DNA of 10,904 nucleotides from Candidatus Omnitrophota bacterium (GTDB taxonomy: Bacteria; Omnitrophota; Gorgyraeia; Gygaellales; UBA12090). Where the stretch lies: NCBI GenBank assembly GCA_003510525.1, contig DOMD01000217.1, forward strand, positions 7,015 through 17,918, written 5' to 3'. Shown piece by piece: positions 5,535 through 10,904 of the stretch; within the stretch, counting starts at the first letter, position 1, and each line of letters begins with the position of its first letter. Below the pieces are notes generated by a model. It searched no databases, was not told the origin of the DNA, and saw nothing but the letters and a program-made list of their open reading frames with translations. Position numbers and translations under genes: made by a program.

Positions 5535-6351
5535 GTAACAACGGCATCCCGCCCCTGCCATAAATCCGCTTCGCTAATTCTTTCCCGCTGGAGGTGAGAA
5601 ATACCCTATCAATTGTTTTGGTGAGTTTTTCTTTATTACCGGTATCAAATTCATCCTTAAGATTGACTAACCAGTCCGCGTCATAAAGCACTTTAAAATT
5701 AAGAGTATCAACCTTACCCGGCGAATGATGATGGGCGACAATTTCGCAAACCTCGTCAATTATCTCTTTTTTAAACTGGAGCTTCTCCATAATAACCCTG
5801 GCAATGGGAGGCCCCTCTATCTCCTGGTAATTCCCGGCACTGCTTTTATATTTTTCTTCCGCCTTATGTATGCCTATATCATGGAGTATGGCCGCGGAAA
5901 TAACCACCAGGGGGTCGGCTGGCCGGCAAGCCGTGGTTGGGCTTCCCATAGCCCAAGCCGCCTGCTCTTTTTCAAGCAGCTGCTCAGCGAATCCCAAAAC
6001 TTTCCTGGCGTGGTTTATCCGGCGCTCATCACCTCCGAAATACTTTTCCATCTCAAAAAGTAAAAGGTCTTTTTTGGTCCGGTATTTATCCTGCTTGGGC
6101 TGAGTCTTGGCCGCGGCCAATAATTGTTGATAACGCTCCTGGCCGATACAGTCAACCGCCTTAGGACACCAGAGGGCACAGCCAAAATCAACCTTGGGAT
6201 TAACTACCTCTTGCTTACAGTTGTGGCATCGCCTCTTGGGCTCATCCTTAAAAAACTCAACTATTTCCTTACAATTAGGACAGCTAACCTCAAAGGCATC
6301 TTCCGGCTTCCAATATTGGGGATTTTGCCCCGGGCATTTGGCATCAGACAT
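5530..6351 (-). CDS. Zinc-ribbon HD-domain phosphohydrolase
   Basis: This is a 273-residue soluble protein. The N-terminus reads CPGQNPQYWKPEDAFEVSCPNC; C24/C27 and C42/C45 make a zinc ribbon, followed by C58, C62 and C68 in a Cys-rich stretch. Residues about 110-250 are an HD domain: H114, HD at 157-158, HHH at 207-209 and D224 in LYDADWL, enough ligands for one or two metal ions. HD proteins of this kind hydrolyse phosphate esters, often of nucleotides; the substrate here is unknown. I recall the arrangement CPGQ, zinc ribbon, then HDIG...SAGxYQEIEGPPIA as a recurring family in anaerobes. Residues about 131-145 look like an extra Ala/Gly/Pro-rich insert between the first His and the HD pair. 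The start is preceded by AAAGG. It follows the small barrel gene by 18 bases. The TAG stop lies in a palindromic repeat. Confidence 0.85.
   Translation of the reverse strand: MSDAKCPGQNPQYWKPEDAFEVSCPNCKEIVEFFKDEPKRRCHNCKQEVVNPKVDFGCALWCPKAVDCIGQERYQQLLAAAKTQPKQDKYRTKKDLLLFEMEKYFGGDERRINHARKVLGFAEQLLEKEQAAWAMGSPTTACRPADPLVVISAAILHDIGIHKAEEKYKSSAGNYQEIEGPPIARVIMEKLQFKKEIIDEVCEIVAHHHSPGKVDTLNFKVLYDADWLVNLKDEFDTGNKEKLTKTIDRVFLTSSGKELAKRIYGRGGMPLLQ
5917..5961. other. Probable GC-rich in-frame insert in the HD gene
   Basis: About 15 codons (residues about 131-145, AAWAMGSPTTACRPA) are GC-rich and lie between the first metal-binding His and the HD motif, where related proteins as I remember them have a short acidic turn. 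On the plus strand TTGGGCT (5937-5943) pairs with AGCCCAA (5950-5956), and a GGCCGGC run lies close by at 5920-5927. The frame is preserved. The boundaries are estimates. Confidence 0.45.
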
Positions 6352-6369
6352 TAAAAATAACCTTTTTTA

Positions 6370-6681
6370 TTACACCTGCCTCGCCTGCGCAGCGCGCGTT
6401 TCCTGCTGGGACTTTAGGTTATAATACCCCAAGACCTTAACCTTGGCCTTAGACTTAGACACCAACCATTCGTGGTATTTTTTCATAAAGGCCTCGTGAA
6501 AGCTTTTCGCCCTCCATTCATAAACCGAGGCGAACTGGTTCTTATGGCCAAGGCGCTTCACGGTCACGTAACGGATAAAACCTTTGGCCTTGGCGGCATA
6601 AGCGGCCCACATCTTGCAGTCTTGCTTGTATTTTGCCTGCTCTTTAGGCGCAATCTCAAATAGTACGGAGTGAATAAACAT
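6370..6681 (-). CDS. Small protein, possible dimeric alpha/beta-barrel (ABM/Dabb-like) fold
   Basis: This is a 103-residue soluble protein. The predicted order is beta (FIHSVLFEI, 2-10), helix (12-32), beta (FIRYVTVKRL, 35-44), beta (FASVYEWR, 50-57), helix (59-75) and beta (VKVLGYYNL, 81-89). That order matches the ferredoxin-like dimeric alpha/beta-barrel superfamily, which includes antibiotic-biosynthesis monooxygenase-type and stress-responsive A/B-barrel proteins. I see no residues that fix an activity. The tail after residue 89 (SQQETRAAQARQV) is encoded by a GC-rich stretch and looks like an add-on. The start has AAGG four bases upstream. It lies 18 bases before the HD gene, and the two genes are flanked by near-identical palindromes (5505-5534 and 6694-6718). 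The gene is likely real; the fold is tentative. Confidence 0.65.
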   Translation of the reverse strand: MFIHSVLFEIAPKEQAKYKQDCKMWAAYAAKAKGFIRYVTVKRLGHKNQFASVYEWRAKSFHEAFMKKYHEWLVSKSKAKVKVLGYYNLKSQQETRAAQARQV

Positions 6682-6693
6682 TATGCCTTCACG

Positions 6694-6718
6694 GGGGCTG
6701 TTCGCGAACAGCCCCTAC
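6694..6718 (-). repeat. GTAG-headed palindrome, second copy of the 5505-5534 element
   Basis: Bases 6694-6715 are a perfect 22-bp palindrome, and CTAC at 6715-6718 gives a GTAG head on the minus strand. The 25 bases match 5509-5533 exactly, but the left-hand GTAG of that copy is absent here. It lies in the 89-base gap between the MazG-like stop and the small barrel protein's start, 13 bases upstream of that ATG. Confidence 0.82.
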
Positions 6719-6724
6719 ACACAA

Positions 6725-6768
6725 CCCGCGTTGCGTTGTTTCGCGTCCTGTTCCGCGTGTTTGCGCGG
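6725..6768. repeat. Short degenerate CGCG-containing tandem repeats
   Basis: Units such as GTTTCGCGT (6738-6746), GTTCCGCGT (6750-6758) and GTTTGCGCGG (6759-6768), plus CCGCGTTGCGT at 6726-6736, recur with a period of roughly 9-12 bases in the gap after the MazG-like gene. The units are imperfect. They may be a minor repeat or the remains of another palindromic element. Confidence 0.4.
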
Positions 6769-6770
6769 TT

Positions 6771-7070
6771 TTAGAATTTCTTGTTCCCGTGACGATAGGG
6801 GCGGGCGCGGTTTTTCGCTATCTTCTTTTTAATCGCGTCTTGCAGGTCTATACCGCGGGCCCCGCAATAATCAAATATCCGGATACAGCAGTCTGCCAGC
6901 TCCTCGGCAACCTCTTCGGTCTTGGCGTGATTGCGCATTGCCTCCAAGGCCTCGGAAAGCTCCGAATGCATAAGAGCAATCAACTCAGCGTCATTCCTTT
7001 CACCCTGCCACCAGCCTTTTTCCCGGGCGATTTTATGCGACTCCTCAACCAGCTTTTTGACGGTAGACAT
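6771..7070 (-). CDS. MazG-like nucleotide pyrophosphohydrolase
   Basis: This is a 99-residue single-domain protein. The MazG signature of two acidic pairs is complete: ExxE at E37/E40 (SELSEA) and ExxD at E57/D60 (EELADCCIRIFDY), 16 residues apart, with the basic C-terminal KNRARPYRHGNKKF seen in small members. These acidic residues bind Mg ions for cleaving nucleoside triphosphates to monophosphate and pyrophosphate, a house-cleaning or dNTP-balancing role. Substrate preference cannot be read from the sequence. The ATG at 7070 lies one base after the TAA of the YqeY gene, so translation is probably coupled; GGGG lies just upstream within the end of that gene. Pyrophosphate released here would be a substrate for the pyrophosphatase encoded upstream, though that link is only contextual. 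Confidence 0.85.
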   Translation of the reverse strand: MSTVKKLVEESHKIAREKGWWQGERNDAELIALMHSELSEALEAMRNHAKTEEVAEELADCCIRIFDYCGARGIDLQDAIKKKIAKNRARPYRHGNKKF

Positions 7071-7071
7071 A

Positions 7072-7521
7072 TTAAACCCCGCTTAACCTTTGTTTTACCA
7101 GTTCACTGACTAATTTATTATCCGCTCTTCCTGAAAGCTTAGGCAGTAATTCTTTCATCACCTTTCCCATGTCTTGAGCGGTCTTGGCGCCAACTGAGGT
7201 TACCACCTGGTCAATTATCTCTTTTATCTTACCTTCAGGCAGCTGCTCAGGCAAATAGGATTTTAAAATCTCCAGCTCTTTGCTTTCTTTCTCCACAAGA
7301 TCCGCCCTGGACCCGGCGGTAAACTGCTCAATAGAATCCTGGCGCTGTTTTATCTGTTTTTTTATGGCCGTCAGAACATCAACATCCTCAAGCTTCGCCG
7401 CCCTCTTTTCAATAGCGATATTCTTCAGTTCTGACCTCAGAAAACTTAAGGTGGAAACCCTTGGCGCGTCCTTGTCTTTCATCGCCTGCTTAAAATCTTC
7501 CAATATCTTCTCTTCTAACAT
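7072..7521 (-). CDS. yqeY: GatB/YqeY domain-containing protein
   Basis: This 149-residue protein covers the full YqeY length. It begins with the helical LEEKILEDFKQAMKDKD segment, continues with RVSTLSFLRSELKNIAIEKR (21-40), has the characteristic LKSYLPEQLPEGKI motif at about 85-98 and ends with a TAQDMGKVMKELLPKLSGRAD region. The domain is related to the tRNA-binding tail of the GatB subunit of Asp/Glu-tRNA amidotransferase, but free-standing YqeY proteins have no firmly established role; tRNA-related function is an inference from homology. AAAGG lies upstream of the ATG. It follows the aminotransferase stop by 29 bases and precedes the MazG-like gene by one base, so the three are likely one transcription unit. 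Confidence 0.92.
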   Translation of the reverse strand: MLEEKILEDFKQAMKDKDAPRVSTLSFLRSELKNIAIEKRAAKLEDVDVLTAIKKQIKQRQDSIEQFTAGSRADLVEKESKELEILKSYLPEQLPEGKIKEIIDQVVTSVGAKTAQDMGKVMKELLPKLSGRADNKLVSELVKQRLSGV

Positions 7522-7550
7522 CGGTTATACCCTTTCCGCCAATTTTTTGC

Positions 7551-8705
7551 TTATAGCCTTTTTAAAAACGCTTCTATTCTGCTTAAAGCCTCGCGCAGAT
7601 TCTCTAAGCTTGAGGCGTAGGAAATCCGGATATAGCCTTCTCCCGAATCTCCAAAGGCATTTCCCGGAACCACCGCCACCTTCTGTTCCTTGAGGAGCCT
7701 GGAGCAAAAATCCATTGAGCTTAAGCCGGTGCTTTCTATGCAGGCAAAGGCGTAAAAGGCCCCCTGGGGCTTAAGGCACTTTAGCCCCATCCGGTTTAGG
7801 CCGTCTACCACAAGCTCTCTCCTCCTCTGATATTCCCGCCTCATTTCACTAACCGCATAACCAGCGCCTTGCAAAGCCTCGCAGGATGCCATCTGACTGA
7901 TTGTGGACACGCACATAATGGTATACTGATGAATCTTGGTCATTGCCGCGATTATCTCTTTGGGGCCGCAGGCATATCCCACCCGCCAGCCGGTCATGGC
8001 GTAGCTTTTAGAAAAACCATTCAGATAAAGGGTATTGTTTTTTGCTCCGGATAGCGAGGCGAAAGGAACATGTTTAAAATCATAGGTCAGCTCATCATAC
8101 ACCTCATCGCTAATCATAATTAGCTTATGCTTTAAAACTACCTTTTTGATTTCCTCTAATTCCTTCTTGGTATAAGAGAGCCCCGTAGGATTGGCCGGAT
8201 AATTAAAAATTATGGCCTTGGTTTTAGCATCACAGTTTTTCTCGATATCCTCCGGCCTGAGTTTAAAATTAGACTTGGCGGTTGAGATATACACCGGCTC
8301 TCCCCCGGCCAAAGCGCTTACCGGGCCGTAAGAAACATAACAAGGCTCGGGAATCAAAATTTTATCTCCGGGATTTAAGATTGAACGCGCCGCCAAATCC
8401 AGGGCTTCGCTCACCCCCACGGTTACTAAAATTTCATCATCGGGATTATAAGTAAGGCCGTGATGGTTTTTAAGAAAACGCGAGATACCCATCCTTAACT
8501 TCATCAAGCCTTTATTTGAGGTATAACTGGTCCAACCCTGCTCCAGGGAGAATATAGCCGATTCCCGGATACTCCAGGGAGTGGCAAAATCCGGCTCGCC
8601 TACCCCTAAAGATATAACATCCTTCATCCCCAGCACCAGGTCAAAGAATGCCCTTATCCCCGACGGCCGCATATCCCGGACTTTCTTAGCGATAATATCT
8701 TTCAT
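7551..8705 (-). CDS. PLP-dependent class I/II aminotransferase
   Basis: This is a 384-residue fold-type I aminotransferase of normal length. Counting from the ATG at 8705, it shows GVGEPDF at 35-41 near the N-terminus, NPTG (172-175), SDEVYD with the PLP-pyridine Asp at 200, the Schiff-base Lys 233 in GFSKSYAMTGWR with Arg 241, and Arg 360 in YIRISYA for the substrate alpha-carboxylate. It moves an amino group between an amino acid and a 2-oxo acid, usually with 2-oxoglutarate. The sequence is closest in style to the PatA or aspartate/aromatic group, but the side-chain specificity is not readable. I chose the ATG at 8705 because AGGAG (8714-8718) lies eight bases upstream; an upstream TTG at 8723 would put the ribosome site inside the gene. 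It follows hppA by 118 bases containing a REP-like element and may be transcribed with it. Confidence 0.93.
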   Translation of the reverse strand: MKDIIAKKVRDMRPSGIRAFFDLVLGMKDVISLGVGEPDFATPWSIRESAIFSLEQGWTSYTSNKGLMKLRMGISRFLKNHHGLTYNPDDEILVTVGVSEALDLAARSILNPGDKILIPEPCYVSYGPVSALAGGEPVYISTAKSNFKLRPEDIEKNCDAKTKAIIFNYPANPTGLSYTKKELEEIKKVVLKHKLIMISDEVYDELTYDFKHVPFASLSGAKNNTLYLNGFSKSYAMTGWRVGYACGPKEIIAAMTKIHQYTIMCVSTISQMASCEALQGAGYAVSEMRREYQRRRELVVDGLNRMGLKCLKPQGAFYAFACIESTGLSSMDFCSRLLKEQKVAVVPGNAFGDSGEGYIRISYASSLENLREALSRIEAFLKRL

Positions 8706-8713
8706 CCGAAAAT

Positions 8714-8718
8714 CTCCT
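8714..8718 (-). promoter_or_regulatory. Shine-Dalgarno of the aminotransferase gene
   Basis: AGGAG on the minus strand, within GAGAGGAGAT, lies eight bases before the ATG at 8705. It decides the start: the in-frame TTG at 8723 lies upstream of this site and is rejected. Confidence 0.85.
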
Positions 8719-8723
8719 CTCAA

Positions 8724-8745
8724 GCGCGATAAATCGCGCCGCTAC
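8724..8745 (-). repeat. Single GTAG-headed REP-like unit
   Basis: On the minus strand GTAGCGG (8745-8739) runs into a hairpin in which GCGCGAT (8739-8733) pairs with ATCGCGC (8730-8724). The GTAGCGG head is the same as in both halves of the element at 1942-2002, but the hairpin sequence differs. It lies in the hppA-aminotransferase gap, just upstream of the aminotransferase Shine-Dalgarno. Confidence 0.7.
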
Positions 8746-8823
8746 GGAATGCGGATAGCCTAAACTCTATTTTCATGTTCATTGGTGTCACGCCTTTGGC
8801 GGAGCATGATTGTTTCATTTCAA

Positions 8824-10904
8824 CTACTTCATCAAGGTGTTCTTGAGGATGAAACCGGCAAAGACTATGGAAACCATTGACATTAACTTAATCAGGATGT
8901 TTAAGGAAGGGCCGGCGGTGTCTTTGAAGGGATCACCCACGGTATCTCCGACCACTGCCGCCTTATGCGGCAGAGAACCTTTGCCTCCCAAGTTTCCCTC
9001 TTCAATATATTTCTTGGCATTATCCCAGGCTCCCCCGGAATTAGCCATCATCACTGCCAGGACAAATCCCGAAACCAGAGCCCCGACCAGGAGCCCGACC
9101 TCAGCCTCCAGTCCGATAAGCATACCCACAATGATGGGAGCCAACACCGCCAGCAAAGAAGGCAAAATCATCTCTTTTTGGGCGGCTGAGGTGGCTATGC
9201 CCACACAGCGGACATAATCGGCCTTGGCCGTGCCCTCAAATAAACCCTTGATTTCCTTAAACTGCCTCCTAACCTCCACCACAATCTTACCCGCGGCCCG
9301 GCCTACTGCCTGCATAGTTAAAGAGCAGAATAAATAAGGGAGCATCCCACCGATAAAGAGCCCAACTAAAATCCTGGGATCCATCAAATCCAACTTTAAA
9401 TCTTTGCCTAAAATCAAAACCTGGTCTTTATAGGCGGCAATCAAAGCCAGGGCGGTAAGAGCGGCTGAGCCAATAGCAAAACCTTTACCGGTTGCGGCGG
9501 TAGTATTACCCAGGGCGTCCAGGGCATCGGTCCTGGCCCTGACCTCCGGCGGCTGATGGGACATCTGGGCATTCCCTCCGGCATTATCGGCTATCGGGCC
9601 ATAGGCATCGGTAGCCAGGGTAATTCCCAAGGTAGAGAGCATACCCACGGCGGATATGGCTATCCCATATAATCCGGAATTAAAATTAACCGCTCCTCCT
9701 GAGATATAAAAAGAAGCCAATATAGCTACACCCACCACTATCACCGGCACCAGAGTAGAAAGCATACCCACGGCAATACCGCTGATAATTACCGTAGCCG
9801 GTCCGGTTAAGGCCGACTCGGCAATCTGTTTAGTCGGCTTAAAGCCGGATGAGGTATAATACTCAGTAACTATGCCAATGATTATCCCGGCCAGGAGCCC
9901 GAAGATGATTGACCAGTAAAACCCTAAATTATGACTGCCCAGGGTCCACTTCACCAGAAAAAACGAAGCAACCAGAATAATCCCGGCGCTGACCAGCACC
10001 CCTCTTCTTAAGGCGGCCAACAATGTTCCCTGGGAGGCATCCTCTTTGGTGTTAACAAAGAATGTCCCGATTATTGAAGCCACCACTCCTAATCCGGCCA
10101 TAGCCATCGGCACGATTACCCCGGCCAGCCCCAGGCCGGCGGCCACCCCCAGAGCGCTGGTAGCCACAATTGAGCCTACATAAGACTCATAAAGGTCCGC
10201 CCCCATCCCGGCCACATCTCCCACATTGTCCCCGACATTATCGGCAATTACCGCCGGGTTTCTGGGGTCATCCTCCGGAATACCGGCTTCAACCTTACCC
10301 ACAAGATCGGCCCCCACATCCGCGGCCTTAGTGAATATTCCTCCCCCTACCCGGGCAAAAAGGGCCTGGCTGGATGCCCCCATCCCAAAACAAAGCATAG
10401 TTGAAGTAATGGCGGAAATTTTATCCATCCCTATAGCAATAGGATGAGTAGAGTAATACCAATCTAAAATACCATACCAGATAACCAAATCCAATAAACC
10501 TAAGCCCACCACGGTAAAACCCATCACGCTTCCGGCGGAGAAAGCCACCCTCAAGGCCGAATTCAAGCTGGTCCGGGCGGCGGAGGTGGTGCGGTTAGAA
10601 GCCTTGGTGGCAATAGTCATTCCGATAAAGCCGGATAAACCGGAAAAGAAACCGCCGCTTAAAAAAGCAAAAGGCACAAAAATAACCAGATAACCCTGAT
10701 GAGCCATCCACAAAAGCAGGCAGAAAACTACCGCGAAAAATATCCCCACTATTGAATACTGCCTCTTTAAATAAGCATAGGCCCCTTCGGAGACATAACG
10801 GGCAATTTCCTGCATTTTATCGGTGCCGGGGTCTTTAGGTAAAATCACCCCGAAAATCAGATACACCACAAAACCCAAAGCCAAACACGAACCTAAAGGC
10901 GCCA
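8824..10904 (-). CDS. hppA: Membrane-bound ion-translocating pyrophosphatase (5' end outside window)
   Basis: At least 692 codons are visible, and the frame stays open to the window edge, so the start lies outside; the first in-frame TTG at 10884 is not the true start, because coding similarity (APLGSC) continues upstream. The protein is a multi-span membrane enzyme that couples pyrophosphate hydrolysis to pumping of H+ or Na+. Counting from the TTG, the substrate site is seen as [11 protein letters not shown] (189-199), [19 protein letters not shown] (205-223) and [17 protein letters not shown] (647-662). [10 protein letters not shown] has Ala 463 and Gly 466, as in K+-dependent enzymes; K+-independent ones have Lys and Thr there. 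Glu 233 in DLYESY is at the position found in Na+-pumping and K+-dependent enzymes. I therefore infer a K+-dependent, possibly Na+-translocating pump. The 118-base gap to the next gene has no strong terminator. Confidence 0.95.
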   Translation of the reverse strand, partial: APLGSCLALGFVVYLIFGVILPKDPGTDKMQEIARYVSEGAYAYLKRQYSIVGIFFAVVFCLLLWMAHQGYLVIFVPFAFLSGGFFSGLSGFIGMTIATKASNRTTSAARTSLNSALRVAFSAGSVMGFTVVGLGLLDLVIWYGILDWYYSTHPIAIGMDKISAITSTMLCFGMGASSQALFARVGGGIFTKAADVGADLVGKVEAGIPEDDPRNPAVIADNVGDNVGDVAGMGADLYESYVGSIVATSALGVAAGLGLAGVIVPMAMAGLGVVASIIGTFFVNTKEDASQGTLLAALRRGVLVSAGIILVASFFLVKWTLGSHNLGFYWSIIFGLLAGIIIGIVTEYYTSSGFKPTKQIAESALTGPATVIISGIAVGMLSTLVPVIVVGVAILASFYISGGAVNFNSGLYGIAISAVGMLSTLGITLATDAYGPIADNAGGNAQMSHQPPEVRARTDALDALGNTTAATGKGFAIGSAALTALALIAAYKDQVLILGKDLKLDLMDPRILVGLFIGGMLPYLFCSLTMQAVGRAAGKIVVEVRRQFKEIKGLFEGTAKADYVRCVGIATSAAQKEMILPSLLAVLAPIIVGMLIGLEAEVGLLVGALVSGFVLAVMMANSGGAWDNAKKYIEEGNLGGKGSLPHKAAVVGDTVGDPFKDTAGPSLNILIKLMSMVSIVFAGFILKNTLMK

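Noticed and set aside
7525..7707. A 60-codon minus-strand frame overlapping the aminotransferase 3' end
   Set aside because: It lies in another frame of a well-supported gene, is Gly- and Arg-rich and has no recognisable motif.
8791..8801. CGCC/GGCG mini-hairpin after the hppA stop as a terminator
   Set aside because: The stem is only four base pairs and no U tract follows, so it is too weak to call.
8720..8818. A 32-codon minus-strand reading frame between hppA and the aminotransferase, ending in RSGAIYRA
   Set aside because: It has no Shine-Dalgarno, and its end is the translated REP-like element at 8724-8745. It looks like a chance frame through a repeat.
8810..10447. Several plus-strand frames opposite hppA
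   Set aside because: They are antisense to a highly conserved membrane enzyme and have low-complexity Ser/Pro/Thr-rich translations typical of shadows.

Overview
The window is an AT-leaning bacterial segment in which every gene I can support is read from the minus strand, so gene order runs from high to low coordinates. It fits an uncultured anaerobic bacterium. Membrane pyrophosphatase, HD/HD-GYP proteins with helical-repeat partners and many palindromic repeats would suit Candidatus Omnitrophota or a relative, but I infer that from gene style only and there is no marker gene here to prove it.

In transcription order: the end of a membrane-bound ion-translocating pyrophosphatase (hppA, 5' end outside the window, 8824-10904); a PLP-dependent class I/II aminotransferase (7551-8705); a GatB/YqeY-domain protein (7072-7521); a MazG-like pyrophosphohydrolase (6771-7070) starting one base after the YqeY stop; a small predicted alpha/beta-barrel protein (6370-6681); a zinc-ribbon HD phosphohydrolase (5530-6351); a HEAT-like protein (3454-5493); and an HD-GYP protein (2056-3396). 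Gaps are 1-118 bases, so much of this may be co-transcribed. The last two proteins share an N-terminal domain and probably belong to one signalling module. After a 302-base non-coding stretch comes a secreted helical protein with its own promoter (677-1753). A 271-base stretch then carries a strong promoter, a microsatellite, an intrinsic terminator and a long hairpin, ahead of an ECF-like sigma factor (1-405) whose 3' end is outside the window.

The most unusual layer is repetitive DNA. Five palindromic elements, at 1860-1920, 1942-2002, 5505-5534, 6694-6718 and 8724-8745, each begin with the tetranucleotide GTAG. That is the hallmark of REP sequences mobilised by REP-associated tyrosine transposases (RAYT). 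Four of the five lie wholly between genes. The one at 5505-5534 overlaps a gene end and supplies that gene's TAG stop, and another palindrome at 3429-3468 supplies the stop of the HEAT-like gene. Two genes also carry GC-rich, palindrome-containing in-frame inserts (4099-4194 and about 5917-5961), reminiscent of palindromic elements that invade coding sequence. A promoter followed about 70 bases later by a terminator (633 down to 531) could encode a small RNA or an attenuated leader for the sigma factor.
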